Source: Sphingomonas flavalba (GTDB lineage: Bacteria; Pseudomonadota; Alphaproteobacteria; Sphingomonadales; Sphingomonadaceae). Taken from it: a stretch of DNA of 64,000 bases. Position numbers and translations under genes: made by a program. The notes beneath the pieces are model-generated. The model did not search any database. It saw only the letters and a program-made list of their open reading frames with translations, and had not been told where the DNA came from. The DNA lies in assembly GCF_004796535.1 (NCBI RefSeq), contig NZ_SPHY01000008.1, forward strand, positions 1-64,000, written 5' to 3'. This document shows positions 1 to 9,559 of the stretch, piece after piece (position 1 is the stretch's first letter; the number at the start of each line of letters is the position of its first letter).

Positions 1-1021
1 CGGCGGACCGCGCAACCCGTGGAGCCAGCCGCCCGGTGGCGGCCGCCCGCGCGGCAACCGGCCGGGTGCCGGGCCGACGGCGCTGGACGAACTGCTGCGC
101 CGCGGGCGCGCGCGTTTCGGCGGTGGCGGTGGCGGCGGTTTCCCGGATTTCGGCGGCGGACGGCCGCTGTGGCTGTACGGGATATTGATCATCGTCGGCC
201 TGTGGCTGCTGCTGACCAGCGTCCACCGCATCGGCCCGCAGGAACGCGGGGTGATCCTGCGCCTGGGCAGCTATGCCGGGACGATGGGGCCGGGCGTCAA
301 TCTGTCGCTGCCGGCGCCGATCGACACCGTCACCGTCCGCGATGTCGAGGAGATCCGCACGATCGACATCGGGTCGACCTCGCCCGATTCGGAAAACCTG
401 ATGCTGACCGGCGACCAGAATATCGTCGATCTCGCCTATTCGGTGCGCTGGAACATCAGCGATCCGGCTCATTACCTGTTCCAGCTCGCCGAGCCGGACG
501 AGACGATCCGCGAGGTCGCCGAAAGCGCGATGCGCCAGGCGGTCGCCAATGTCAGCCTGAACGACGCGATCGGCTCCGGCCGCGGCGCGATCGAGACCGA
601 GGTGCAGGAACGCATGCAGTTCCTGCTCAACGACTATCGCGCCGGCATCCGCATCCAGGGCGTCGCGATCAAGCAGGCCGATCCGCCGCTGGCGGTGATG
701 GACGCGTTCAAGAAGGTGACGGCGGCGCAGCAGAACGCGATTAGCTACCTGAACAACGCGCGCGCCTACGCTCAGCAGATGACCGCCAAGTCCGAAGGCG
801 AGGCAGCGTCGTTCGACAAGGTCTACGTCGAATACCGGATGGCGCCCGAAGTCACCCGCCGCCGCATGTATTACGAGACGATGGAGGATGTTCTGTCCAA
901 GGTGGACAAGACGATCGTCGAGGCGCCGGGGGTCACCCCCTATCTGCCGCTGCCCGAGATCAAGCGCCGCGCTCAGGCGGAGACCCAGACTCAGACGGTG
1001 ACCGGGGGGGCCAGCCGATGA
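1..1021 (+). CDS. hflK: HflK, SPFH-domain regulator of FtsH (5' partial)
   Basis: Inner-membrane SPFH (prohibitin-type) protein that, with HflC, forms a cage around the FtsH protease and modulates its activity. The open frame runs back to the window edge, and the first visible residues (GGPRNPWSQPPGGG) match the glycine/proline-rich N-terminus of HflK, so only a short piece is missing. A Gly-rich linker is followed by one membrane helix (LWLYGILIIVGLWLLL) and then the SPFH domain beginning near QERGVILRLG. An internal TTG at 185 would delete half of the membrane helix and is not the start. The stop overlaps the hflC start in ATGA, so the two are translationally coupled. Confidence 0.95.
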   Translation, partial: GGPRNPWSQPPGGGRPRGNRPGAGPTALDELLRRGRARFGGGGGGGFPDFGGGRPLWLYGILIIVGLWLLLTSVHRIGPQERGVILRLGSYAGTMGPGVNLSLPAPIDTVTVRDVEEIRTIDIGSTSPDSENLMLTGDQNIVDLAYSVRWNISDPAHYLFQLAEPDETIREVAESAMRQAVANVSLNDAIGSGRGAIETEVQERMQFLLNDYRAGIRIQGVAIKQADPPLAVMDAFKKVTAAQQNAISYLNNARAYAQQMTAKSEGEAASFDKVYVEYRMAPEVTRRRMYYETMEDVLSKVDKTIVEAPGVTPYLPLPEIKRRAQAETQTQTVTGGASR

Positions 1022-1881
1022 ACACCGTTTCCTGGCGCAACCCGGTCGCGCTGATGATCGCCGCGATCGCCCTGATGGTGTTGGCCAGCGCCACTTTCTC
1101 GGTCGTTCCCGAAACCCGCCAGGGGGTGATCGTCCGCTTCGGCGAGCCGATCAGCATCGTCAACCGCTACAAGGCGGACCAGGATTTCGGTCGCTCCGGC
1201 GCCGGGCTGATCGCCCGCGTGCCGTTCGTCGACCAGATCGTCTGGGTCGACAAGCGGGTGCTGGATGTCGAGATGGATCGCCAGCAGGTGCTGTCGACCG
1301 ACCAGCTACGGCTGAACGTCGACGCCTATGCGCGCTACCGCATTGTCGATCCGCTGCGCATGTTCATCACCGCCGGCACCGAGCAGCGCGTGTCCGACCA
1401 GTTGCGCCCGATCCTCGGTTCGGAGCTGCGCAACGAGCTGGGCAAGCGGCAGTTCGCCGCCTTGCTCAGCCCGGAGCGCGGCCAGCTGATGGACAACATC
1501 CAGGCCGGCCTGAACCGCGTCGCCCGGCAATATGGCGCCGAGATCATCGACGTTCGGATCAAGCGCGCCGACCTGCCCGACGGCGCGCCGCTCGATTCCG
1601 CCTTCGCCCGGATGCGCAGCGCCCGCGAACAGGAAGCGCTGACCATCGACGCGCAGGGCCGCAAGCAGGCGCAGCTAATCCGCGCCGAGGCCGACGCCAA
1701 CGCGGCGCGCACCTATGCCGACGCGTTCAACAAGGACCCGGACTTCTACAATTTCTATCGCGCGATGCAGTCCTACCGCCACACCTTCGGCGTCGACGGC
1801 ACCACTGCGGAAGGCAATGCGTCGATCGTCCTGTCACCGAACAACGGCTATCTGCGTGAATTCCAGGGCAGAGGGCGGTGA
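1018..1881 (+). CDS. hflC: HflC, SPFH-domain partner of HflK
   Basis: Second subunit of the HflKC complex that controls FtsH. The 287-residue protein has a short cytoplasmic N-terminus, one membrane helix (about residues 10-29, ALMIAAIALMVLASATF) and an SPFH domain opening with ETRQGVIVRFGEP. It ends in the charged coiled-coil region (REQEALTIDAQGRKQAQLIR) typical of the family, and the length is normal. Its ATG overlaps the hflK stop. The DegP-type gene follows 91 bases downstream, giving a membrane/periplasm quality-control cluster common in alphaproteobacteria. Confidence 0.95.
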   Translation: MNTVSWRNPVALMIAAIALMVLASATFSVVPETRQGVIVRFGEPISIVNRYKADQDFGRSGAGLIARVPFVDQIVWVDKRVLDVEMDRQQVLSTDQLRLNVDAYARYRIVDPLRMFITAGTEQRVSDQLRPILGSELRNELGKRQFAALLSPERGQLMDNIQAGLNRVARQYGAEIIDVRIKRADLPDGAPLDSAFARMRSAREQEALTIDAQGRKQAQLIRAEADANAARTYADAFNKDPDFYNFYRAMQSYRHTFGVDGTTAEGNASIVLSPNNGYLREFQGRGR

Positions 1882-1972
1882 CGATCAGGGGTCATTCAAT
1901 TTCCGTTCAGCGTGGGCGCGCAAGGACAGCGCGCGCATTCCGCGCCCCGGGCCTGCAGTCTTTGAGAGGACA

Positions 1973-3502
1973 ATGAACGTGCGTTACGCCTACGCGATCA
2001 CGACAGCCCTTCTCGTCGGCGGCGCGGCCGCGACGATGACCATGCAGCAGCCGGTCGGAGCACAGGTGGCCCAGAACGAGCCGGCCGCCATCGGTTCCGC
2101 CCCGCCGCGCGCCGGCGCGCCGATGAGCTTCGCCGACCTAGCCGCCAAGCTCCAGCCCGCCGTCGTCAACATCTCCACCACCCAGCGCGTCGCGGTGCAG
2201 ACCAACCCGTTCGCGGGCACGCCGTTCGGCAGCCTGTTCGGCGACCAGGGGCCGGGCGGACCGGTCACACGCGAAGCGACGTCGCTCGGCTCCGGCTTCA
2301 TCATCTCGACCGATGGTTACATTGTCACCAACAACCACGTGATCTCCGGCGGGCGCAACGGCGCCGTCGTCGAATCGATCACCGTCACTTTGCCCGACCG
2401 CACCGAATACCGGGCCAAGCTGATCGGCCGCGACATCGTGTCCGACCTGGCGGTGCTGAAGATCGACGCGACCGGCCTGCCCTTCGTCAAGTTCGGCGAT
2501 TCGACTCATACCCGGGTCGGCGACTGGGTGGTGGCGATCGGCAACCCGTTCGGGCTGGGTGGCACCGTCACCTCCGGCATCGTATCCGCCCTGCACCGCA
2601 ACACCGGCCAGGGCGGCGCCTATGACCGCTACATCCAGACCGACGCGTCGATCAACATGGGCAACAGCGGCGGCCCGATGTTCGACCTGAACGGCAACGT
2701 CATCGGCATCAACACCGCGATCTTCTCACCCAGCGGCGGCAATGTCGGCATCGGCTTCGCGATCCCCGCCGAACAGGCCCGCCCGGTCGTCGAGACGCTG
2801 ATGAAGGGCGGCAAGGTGCGGCGCGGCTATCTGGGCGTGCAGATCCAGAACGTCACCGCGGAGATCGCCGAGGCGATGGGCCTTCCCAAGCATCGCGGCG
2901 AGCTGATCGCCGGGGTCGAGCCGAACGAGGCGGCGGCCCGCGCCGGCATCCGCCGCGGCGACGTCGTCACCAAGGTCAACGGCCAGGACGTGACGCCGGA
3001 CCAGACGCTGTCCTATCTGGTCAGCAACACCCCGGTCGGCGCCCGCATCCCGATCGAGCTGATCCGCGACGGCAAGACGATGACGGTGACGCTGACCGTC
3101 GGCGAACGCCCGCCGGAGGAGCAGTTGGCCGCCAGCCTGGGCCAGGGCGACGGCTTCGACAGCGAGGACGACGACAGCGAATCGAGCCAGCAGGCCGCGC
3201 AGGCTTCGCTCGGCGTCGCCGTCCAGCCGCTGACCCCGGCGATCGCGCGCAGCATCGGCGTCCCCGCCGACGTCAAGGGCGTGGTCATCACCGGCGTCGA
3301 CCCGTCGAGCGACGCGGCGTCCAAGACGCTGAAACGCGGCGACGTCATCCTGTCGATCAACCGCCGTCCGGCGCTGACCGCGCAGGACGTGACCGCCGCG
3401 GTGCGCGAAGCGACCGCCGCCAACCGGACCAGCGTGCTGCTGCTCGTCCAGCGCGGCGCCGGCCGGCCGCAATATGTCGGCGTCAAGCTGAAGAGCCGCT
3501 GA
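1973..3502 (+). CDS. degP: DegP/HtrA (Do-like) periplasmic serine endoprotease
   Basis: Periplasmic chaperone-protease that degrades misfolded envelope proteins. The ATG at 1973 was chosen because it has a good GAGAGGA ribosome site and gives a signal peptide (MNVRYAYAITTALLVGGAAA); the frame is open upstream but that part has no protein character. The trypsin-like domain shows the triad His122 (TNNHV), Asp158 (SDLAVL) and Ser232 (GNSGGP). Two PDZ domains follow, at about residues 275-375 and 405-505, separated by an acidic Glu/Asp/Ser linker near 385-395. The 509-residue length fits the Do family. It follows hflKC, as in many alphaproteobacteria. Confidence 0.95.
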   Translation: MNVRYAYAITTALLVGGAAATMTMQQPVGAQVAQNEPAAIGSAPPRAGAPMSFADLAAKLQPAVVNISTTQRVAVQTNPFAGTPFGSLFGDQGPGGPVTREATSLGSGFIISTDGYIVTNNHVISGGRNGAVVESITVTLPDRTEYRAKLIGRDIVSDLAVLKIDATGLPFVKFGDSTHTRVGDWVVAIGNPFGLGGTVTSGIVSALHRNTGQGGAYDRYIQTDASINMGNSGGPMFDLNGNVIGINTAIFSPSGGNVGIGFAIPAEQARPVVETLMKGGKVRRGYLGVQIQNVTAEIAEAMGLPKHRGELIAGVEPNEAAARAGIRRGDVVTKVNGQDVTPDQTLSYLVSNTPVGARIPIELIRDGKTMTVTLTVGERPPEEQLAASLGQGDGFDSEDDDSESSQQAAQASLGVAVQPLTPAIARSIGVPADVKGVVITGVDPSSDAASKTLKRGDVILSINRRPALTAQDVTAAVREATAANRTSVLLLVQRGAGRPQYVGVKLKSR

Positions 3503-3541
3503 GCCGCGGCCGGGCTGCGGCCTGGCGCAAAGAAGCCATGG

Positions 3542-3573
3542 ACACCGGCCGCGGGGCGCCCCGCGGCCGGTGT
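3542..3573. terminator. Bidirectional terminator, 32-bp perfect palindrome
   Basis: Sixteen-base arms (ACACCGGCCGCGGGGC and its exact complement) abut with no spacer, followed on the plus strand by TTTCATT. It lies between the convergent ends of degP and phoB and can fold from either strand. The T tract is short, so it is an imperfect intrinsic terminator. Confidence 0.65.
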
Positions 3574-3603
3574 TTCATTGTCTGTCCCGCGCGGTAGCGC
3601 CGG

Positions 3604-4302
3604 TCAGTGCCGACCTTCGCTGTCCAGGGAATAGCCGGCGGAGCGGACGGTGCGGATGATGTCCGGCAACGCATCGCCGTTGATCGCCTTGCGCAGCCGG
3701 CGGATGTGGACGTCCACCGTGCGCGGCTCGATATCCGCGTCCTGGCCCCAGACCGAATCGAGCAGCCGCTCGCGCGAGAACACCCAGCCGGGATGCTCCA
3801 GGAAATGGCGGAGCAGGCGGAACTCGGTCGGCCCCAGCGCCACCGGCTTGCCGGCGCGGCGGACCTTGTGGCCGACGGTGTCCATTTCGATATCGGCATA
3901 GCTGAGCTGGGCGCCGGCCAGCGCCGGCCGCACCCGGCGCAGCACCGCGCCGACCCGAGCGACCAGCTCGCGCGGGGAAAACGGCTTGGTCACGTAATCG
4001 TCGGCGCCGGTTTCCAGCCCGCGGACGCGGTCCTCCTCCTCGCCGCGCGCGGTCAGCATGATGATCGGCACATTGGCGGTGCCCGGCATCCGCCGCAGCC
4101 GGCGGCAGACCTCGATTCCCGACAGGCCCTCGATCATCCAGTCGAGCAGCACCAAGTCCGGCGCCCGTTCCTGCGCGAGGAGCAGCGCCTCTTCTCCGTC
4201 GGCGGTGTGGCGGACGGAAAAATCCTCCCGCCGGAAATGCCAGACCAGCAGTTCGGCGAGGGCGGCGTCGTCCTCGACCAGCAGCATGTCGCCGCGCGCC
4301 AT
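3604..4302 (-). CDS. phoB: PhoB, phosphate-regulon response regulator
   Basis: Transcriptional activator of the phosphate-starvation regulon, phosphorylated by PhoR. The 232-residue protein has a receiver domain with acidic pocket LLVEDD, phospho-acceptor Asp54 (VLLDWM) and conserved Lys (VTKPFSP). A winged-helix OmpR/PhoB DNA-binding domain follows (LGPTEFRLLRHFLEHPG, RTVDVHIRRLRKAI). The start MARGDMLL lies one base after the phoU stop, so it is the last gene of the pst-pho operon. A longer open frame upstream only re-reads phoU and is rejected. Confidence 0.97.
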   Translation of the reverse strand: MARGDMLLVEDDAALAELLVWHFRREDFSVRHTADGEEALLLAQERAPDLVLLDWMIEGLSGIEVCRRLRRMPGTANVPIIMLTARGEEEDRVRGLETGADDYVTKPFSPRELVARVGAVLRRVRPALAGAQLSYADIEMDTVGHKVRRAGKPVALGPTEFRLLRHFLEHPGWVFSRERLLDSVWGQDADIEPRTVDVHIRRLRKAINGDALPDIIRTVRSAGYSLDSEGRH

Positions 4303-4303
4303 G

Positions 4304-5008
4304 TCAGCTCTCCACGCTGTCTTCGTCGCCGCCGCGCTCGCGTTCCGGCATCGGCGTGCCGCGCGCGGCGTAATAGACCATTTCGGCGACGTTGGTCGCA
4401 TGGTCGCCGACCCGCTCGAGATTCTTGGCGACGAACAGCAGATGCGCCGCCTGGCCGATCGTTGCCGGATTCTCCATCATGAAGGTCACGAGGGTGCGGA
4501 AGATGCTGTTGTAGAAATCATCGACCCGCCGGTCGTCGTCGCAGACCCGGACCGCCGCCTGCCAATCGCGCGCGGCAAAGGCGTCGAGCGCGCCGCGCAC
4601 CATATCCACCGCCAGCGTCGCCATCGACGGCAGCACCGACAGCGCCTCGACCGTGTGGCGCCCGCCGATCAGCGGGGTGCGGCGGGCGATATTCTTGGCA
4701 TAATCGCCGATCCGTTCGATGACGCCGGCGATCTTCAGCGCCGCCACCACCTCGCGCAGGTCGTCGGCGAGCGGCGCGCGCAGGGCGATGATCTGCACCG
4801 CCAGCCGCTCTACCTTCGCCTCGATCTCGTCGATCAGCTGGTCCTCCGCGACGATCCGCCGCGCCGTTTCCAGGTCGTGGCGGACCAGCGCCTGCATCGC
4901 CTGTTCGATCGCCGCTTCGGCGCGGCCGCCCATTTCGGCGATCAGGCCGCGCAGCGCGACGATTTCGTCGTCGAATGCCTTGATCGTATGTTCGGTGCCG
5001 TTCGCCAT
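4304..5008 (-). CDS. phoU: PhoU, phosphate signalling regulator
   Basis: Negative regulator of phosphate signalling that links the PstSCAB transporter to PhoR and restrains phosphate uptake. The 234-residue all-helical protein has the usual tandem three-helix repeats, with acidic metal-binding stretches (ERIGDYAKNIA, ERVGDHATNVAEMVYY) in both halves. AGAGGA precedes the ATG by a few bases. It sits between pstB (11 bases upstream) and phoB (1 base downstream). Confidence 0.97.
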   Translation of the reverse strand: MANGTEHTIKAFDDEIVALRGLIAEMGGRAEAAIEQAMQALVRHDLETARRIVAEDQLIDEIEAKVERLAVQIIALRAPLADDLREVVAALKIAGVIERIGDYAKNIARRTPLIGGRHTVEALSVLPSMATLAVDMVRGALDAFAARDWQAAVRVCDDDRRVDDFYNSIFRTLVTFMMENPATIGQAAHLLFVAKNLERVGDHATNVAEMVYYAARGTPMPERERGGDEDSVES

Positions 5009-5019
5009 GTCCTGTCCTC

Positions 5020-5808
5020 TCAGCCGTAGCGGCCGGTAATATAGTCCTTGGTGCGGACTTCCCGCGGGTTGGTGAAGATTTCCGACGTCACGCCATATTC
5101 GACCAGCTGGCCGAGGTGGAAAAAGGCGGTGTGTTGCGACACGCGCGCCGCCTGCTGCATGTTATGGGTGACGATGACGATCGCGTAGCGGCCGCGCAGT
5201 TCGTGGATCAGTTCCTCGATCTTGGCGGTGGCGATCGGGTCCAGCGCCGAGCAGGGCTCGTCCATCAGGATCACCTCCGGGTCGACGGCGATGGCGCGGG
5301 CGATGCACAGCCGCTGCTGCTGGCCGCCGGACAGCGCCGTGCCGCTCTCGTGCAGCCGGTCCTTCACCTCGTCCCACAGGCCGGCGCGGCGCAGCGACTG
5401 CTCGACGACCGCATCGAGGTCCGCCTTGCCGTCGACCAGGCCGTGGATGCGCGGGCCGTAGGCGACATTCTCGTAGATCGACTTGGGGAACGGGTTCGGT
5501 TTCTGGAACACCATGCCGACGCGGGCGCGCAGTTGCACCACGTCCATGTCGGGATTGTAGATGTCGGTGCCGTCGAGGGTGATCTGCCCTTCCACCCGCG
5601 CGCCGGCGATGGTGTCGTTCATCCGGTTCAGCGTGCGCAGGAAGGTCGACTTGCCGCAGCCGGACGGGCCGATGAACGCGACGACATTGTCCATGTCGAC
5701 ATCGATCGACACGCCGCTGATCGCCTGTTTCTGCCCGTAAAAGACATTGACGTTGCGCGCCGACATTTTTGCCGGCCGGTCGGATTTGACGGAATGGTCT
5801 TCGATCAT
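5020..5808 (-). CDS. pstB: PstB, phosphate ABC transporter ATPase
   Basis: ATPase subunit of the high-affinity phosphate importer. It shows Walker [11 protein letters not shown]-loop in [20 protein letters not shown] (a PstB signature), ABC signature [14 protein letters not shown], Walker [14 protein letters not shown] and the H-loop THN. The start [19 protein letters not shown] lies two bases after the pstA stop. A longer frame extends upstream but overlaps pstA and adds no recognisable protein. The 262-residue length is normal. Confidence 0.97.
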   Translation of the reverse strand: MIEDHSVKSDRPAKMSARNVNVFYGQKQAISGVSIDVDMDNVVAFIGPSGCGKSTFLRTLNRMNDTIAGARVEGQITLDGTDIYNPDMDVVQLRARVGMVFQKPNPFPKSIYENVAYGPRIHGLVDGKADLDAVVEQSLRRAGLWDEVKDRLHESGTALSGGQQQRLCIARAIAVDPEVILMDEPCSALDPIATAKIEELIHELRGRYAIVIVTHNMQQAARVSQHTAFFHLGQLVEYGVTSEIFTNPREVRTKDYITGRYG

Positions 5809-5810
5809 GG

Positions 5811-7064
5811 TCACCAGCGTCGTTCGAAACGGTTGCGGAGGTAGATGGCCAGCCCGTTCATCGCGAGCAGGAAGGCAAGCAGCACGACGATCGCCGCCGA
5901 TGTCTTCTCGACGAAACCACGGCTGACTTCGTCGGACCACAGGAAAATCTGCACCGGCAGCACCGTCGCCGGATCGGTGAAGCCGTCGGGCGGGGTGGCG
6001 ATGAACGCGCGCATGCCGATCATCAGCAGCGGTGCGGTCTCCCCCAGCGCGCGGGCCATGCCGATGATCGTGCCGGTCAGGATGCCGGGCAGGGCCAGCG
6101 GCAGGACATGGTGGAACACCACCTGCACCGGGCTGGCGCCGACGCCCAGCGCCGCGTCGCGGATCGACGGCGGCACCGATTTTATCGCGTTGCGCGCGGC
6201 GATGACGATGACCGGCATCGTCATCAGCGCCAGGGTCAGCCCACCGACCAGCGCGGCCGAGCGCGGCAATTGCCAGGTATTCAGGAACACCGCCAGGCCG
6301 AGCAGGCCGAAGATGATCGACGGCACCGCCGCCAGATTGTTGATCGACACCTCGATCAGGTCGGTCATCCGGTTGCGCGGGGCATATTCCTCCAGATAGA
6401 CCGCCGACAGCACGCCGATCGGGAAGGCGAGCAGCAAGGTGACGATCATCGTCAGCAGCGAGCCCTTGAACGCGCCCCAGATGCCGGCGCGGGTCGGGTC
6501 GTTCGAGTTGGACCGGGTCAGGAAGCCGGCGTTGAACGTCTTGCGCACCGCCCCGGCCTGTTTCAGCTTCGCATAGGCCGCCTTCGCCTCGGCGGTGCCA
6601 TGGCCCTTGGCGGCAAGGTCGATGGCGGTCGCCGCCGCGACCCAGAAGCTGGCCTTGCCATCGAGCAGGGCGGGGTCGTCGCGCACCGCGTCGCGCACGT
6701 CGAGCCAGCTGTTTTCCGACAGATAGCCGGCCCCCTCGCCGCCATAGGCGGTGGTGGCGGCGGCGTTCAGATGCGCGGGAATGCCAGCATTGGCGAGGGC
6801 AAGGTCCGCCCCGCGCCCAGCCAGTGCCGCGCGGTCGATCAGCAGCGGCGCCGCCTTGAAATCCAGGGTGACGCGCACTTCCGTGCGCAGGAAGCCGGTA
6901 GCGCCCTGGCCGATCATCGACACCAGCAGAAAGGCGAGGAAGGCGGCCGATAGCAGCACCGCGCCCAGGCCGAGCAGCCGGAAACGCCGTTCGGCGGCAT
7001 AGCGCCGGGCAAGCCGCCGCCGCATCACCGGTCCGTTCCAGTCGGTAAGGCCGAGCCTATTCAT
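5811..7064 (-). CDS. pstA: PstA, phosphate ABC transporter permease
   Basis: Inner-membrane permease of the phosphate importer. At 417 residues it is about 120 longer than the E. coli protein. The extra length is an N-terminal helix (about residues 28-50) followed by a roughly 140-residue soluble stretch before the permease core, as known for alphaproteobacterial PstA. The core has five or so membrane segments and the coupling loop [25 protein letters not shown]. The ATG lies inside the end of pstC (8-base overlap), implying coupled translation. Confidence 0.95.
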   Translation of the reverse strand: MNRLGLTDWNGPVMRRRLARRYAAERRFRLLGLGAVLLSAAFLAFLLVSMIGQGATGFLRTEVRVTLDFKAAPLLIDRAALAGRGADLALANAGIPAHLNAAATTAYGGEGAGYLSENSWLDVRDAVRDDPALLDGKASFWVAAATAIDLAAKGHGTAEAKAAYAKLKQAGAVRKTFNAGFLTRSNSNDPTRAGIWGAFKGSLLTMIVTLLLAFPIGVLSAVYLEEYAPRNRMTDLIEVSINNLAAVPSIIFGLLGLAVFLNTWQLPRSAALVGGLTLALMTMPVIVIAARNAIKSVPPSIRDAALGVGASPVQVVFHHVLPLALPGILTGTIIGMARALGETAPLLMIGMRAFIATPPDGFTDPATVLPVQIFLWSDEVSRGFVEKTSAAIVVLLAFLLAMNGLAIYLRNRFERRW

Positions 7065-8448
7065 ATGCCTCGCGATATTTCTTCACGACGCGCAGGGCGA
7101 CGATGTTGAGCAGCAGGGTGATGACGAACAGCACCAGCCCCAGGGCAAAGGCGGCCAGCGTCTTGGCGCTGTCGAATTCCTGATCGCCGGTCAGCAGCTG
7201 GACGATCTGGGTGGTGACGGTGGTCACGCTGGCGAACGGGTTCGCCGTCAGGTTGGCGGCGAGGCCGGCGGCCATCACCACGATCATCGTCTCGCCGATC
7301 GCCCGGCTGACGGCAAGCAGGACGCCGCCGACGACGCCGGGCAGCGCGGCGGGGATCAGTACCTTGCGGATGGTCTCCGACTGGGTGGCGCCCATCGCCA
7401 GCGACCCGTCGCGCATCGCGGCGGGAACGGCGGTGATCGAATCGTCGGCCATCGACGATACGAACGGGATGATCATGATACCCATCACCACACCGGCAGC
7501 GAGCGCGCTTTCCGACGAGGCGCCGGGGATGCCGACGGCGGCGGCGAAGTCGCGCAGTGCTGGCGCCACGGTCAGTGCCGCGAAATAGCCGTAAACGACG
7601 GTCGGCACGCCGGCGAGCATCTCCAGCGCCGGCTTCATCCACGCACGCAGCCGGGGGCCGGCATATTGGGTCAGGTAGACCGCGCTCATCAGGCCGAGCG
7701 GGATGGCGACGACCATCGCGATGATCGCGCCGATGAAGATCGTCCCCCAGAACAGCGGGATCGCGCCGAACTGGTTGGTCTGGCCGGCGATCACCGCCGA
7801 TTGCGGGCTCCAGCGTAGGCCGAACAGGAAATCGACCGGCGACACCATCGAGAAGAAACGCCAGGATTCGAACAGCAGCGACGCGACGATGCCGACCGTG
7901 GTCAGGATCGCGATCAGCGATGCGACGAGCAATGTCGCCATCACCGCCCGTTCCACCCGGGTGCGGGCGCGGAAATCCGGGCGGACGCGGGTGAAGGCAT
8001 AGGCGCCGCCGGCAAAGGCGAGGATCAGCGCCAGTACCGTCGCGATCCCGTCGAAGCGCGCCTGTGCGGCCCGATAGGCGGGGGCGAGCGCCGCGGCTTC
8101 GTCGTTGAACGCACCGGCGAGCTTGCCCTGGGCCAGTGCCCGCGCCTCGGCGAGCAGGGCGCCCCGCTCGATCCCGCTTTCGGGCAGGGCGGCGGCCGGG
8201 GTGTCGAGCACCGCGCCGGTCACCAGCGCCGGGCTGGTCCAGCCCCAGACCGCAAGAAACAGCAGCGCCGGCACCGTCGCCCACAGCGCCACATACCAGC
8301 CATGATAGAAGGGCAGCGAATGCGGGCGACCGGCCGCCCCGGCGGCGGTATCGGCTGCGGCGGCGAAACGGGCGGCGCGGGTCCGCGCGCTGAGCCAGCC
8401 GATCAGGCCGAGGCCGATGACGAGGAAGGCGATGGCGGCGACGCTCAT
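7057..8448 (-). CDS. pstC: PstC, phosphate ABC transporter permease
   Basis: Second inner-membrane permease of the phosphate importer. The 463-residue protein has an N-terminal helix at the very start, a helix near residue 55, a soluble stretch, another helix near 138-155, and then the conserved BPD permease core. The coupling loop is AMGATQSETIRKVLIPAALPG. As with pstA, the N-terminal part is longer than in enterobacteria. Its start overlaps the last bases of pstS (8445-8448) and its stop overlaps pstA. Confidence 0.95.
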   Translation of the reverse strand: MSVAAIAFLVIGLGLIGWLSARTRAARFAAAADTAAGAAGRPHSLPFYHGWYVALWATVPALLFLAVWGWTSPALVTGAVLDTPAAALPESGIERGALLAEARALAQGKLAGAFNDEAAALAPAYRAAQARFDGIATVLALILAFAGGAYAFTRVRPDFRARTRVERAVMATLLVASLIAILTTVGIVASLLFESWRFFSMVSPVDFLFGLRWSPQSAVIAGQTNQFGAIPLFWGTIFIGAIIAMVVAIPLGLMSAVYLTQYAGPRLRAWMKPALEMLAGVPTVVYGYFAALTVAPALRDFAAAVGIPGASSESALAAGVVMGIMIIPFVSSMADDSITAVPAAMRDGSLAMGATQSETIRKVLIPAALPGVVGGVLLAVSRAIGETMIVVMAAGLAANLTANPFASVTTVTTQIVQLLTGDQEFDSAKTLAAFALGLVLFVITLLLNIVALRVVKKYREAYE

Positions 8449-9491
8449 TTCAGCACGGCCGGATCAAGCGGGGTCAGCGCGGTGGCGACGGCGACGTTCT
8501 GCGCGCGGACGTCCGGCGTCGCCGCGATCAGCCCGCGCCGGGCGAGCGGACCGCCCGGGTTCCACGCCCCGGCATATTCGGCGACGAATTCCTTCAGCCC
8601 CGGTATCGCGCGCAGATGCGCGCTCTTGACGTAGATGTAGAGCGGCCGCGCGCCGGGATAGGCGAAGCTGGCGATGCTGTCGTAGGTCGGTTCGACGCCG
8701 TCGATCGGGATGCCGGCCAGCGTGTCGAGATTCTCTTCGAGGAAGCTGTAGCCGAAGATGCCGACCGCATCCGGGTTGGCGCCGAGCTTCTGGACGATCA
8801 GATTGTCGTTTTCCCCGGCATCGACATAGGCGCCATCCTCGCGGATGCGGGTGCAGCGGTCCTTGTGCTTGTCCTCGTCGACGGCTTTCAGCGCCTTGTT
8901 CGCCGGGTTCTGATCGCAGCCGGGGGTCATGATCAGCTCGGTCAGCGAATCGCGGGTGCCCGACGTCGACGGCGGGCCGTAGACGACGATCGGCGTCGTC
9001 GGCAGCGCCGGGTTGATGTCCGCCCAGGTCCGGGCGCGGTTGGGCTTGCCGTCCGGGTTGGCGGCGATCGCCAGATAGATTTCGCGCACGCTGAGCGCCA
9101 TCCGCGAGCCGCGTTTCGATTCGCCCAATGCCAGTCCGTCGACGCCGATCTGGATCTCGACGATCTTGTCGACGCCGTTCTTCTTGCACAGCGCATATTC
9201 GCCGGCCTTCATCCGCCGCGACGCATTCTCGATATCCGGGTACTGCGCGCCGACGCCACTGCAGAACAGCTTCATGCCGGCGCCGGTGCCGGTCGATTCG
9301 ATGATCGGCGAGCGGTAGTTGGGCTTGGCGTTGACGAACTGTTCGGCGACCGCGGTGGTGAACGGGAACACCGTCGACGAGCCGACGGCACGGATCTGCT
9401 CGCGCACGCCGCCCCCCGCCCCGCCGGCCGGGTCGTGGCACGCCGACAGCAGGCCGGCCGAAGCCATCAGGATCACGAGGCTGCGCAGCAT
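8445..9491 (-). CDS. pstS: PstS, periplasmic phosphate-binding lipoprotein
   Basis: Substrate-binding component of the phosphate importer. It shows the phosphate-binding loops of the family: VGSSTVFPFTTAVAEQF, ESTGTGAGMKLFCSG and YGPPSTSGTRDSLTEL. The ATG at 9491 gives a compact lipoprotein signal (MLRSLVILMASAGLLSAC, lipobox LSAC). An alternative GTG at 9563 overlaps the phoR stop and would add 24 residues. It is less likely because the Pho box just upstream places the transcript start near it, and because the longer N-terminus spoils the signal peptide. Length is 348 residues from 9491. Confidence 0.93.
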   Translation of the reverse strand: MLRSLVILMASAGLLSACHDPAGGAGGGVREQIRAVGSSTVFPFTTAVAEQFVNAKPNYRSPIIESTGTGAGMKLFCSGVGAQYPDIENASRRMKAGEYALCKKNGVDKIVEIQIGVDGLALGESKRGSRMALSVREIYLAIAANPDGKPNRARTWADINPALPTTPIVVYGPPSTSGTRDSLTELIMTPGCDQNPANKALKAVDEDKHKDRCTRIREDGAYVDAGENDNLIVQKLGANPDAVGIFGYSFLEENLDTLAGIPIDGVEPTYDSIASFAYPGARPLYIYVKSAHLRAIPGLKEFVAEYAGAWNPGGPLARRGLIAATPDVRAQNVAVATALTPLDPAVLK

Positions 9492-9559
9492 GAGTTTCGG
9501 CGCTACTCCATCGGCGGCCCCGCGGCGGGCCGGTTCCGGCTCCGCGTCGTGCCCGCGTT

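Noticed and set aside
1715..1972. N-terminal extension of the DegP-type protein in the same frame
   Set aside because: It re-reads the end of hflC out of frame; the ATG at 1973 has a ribosome site and gives a proper signal peptide.
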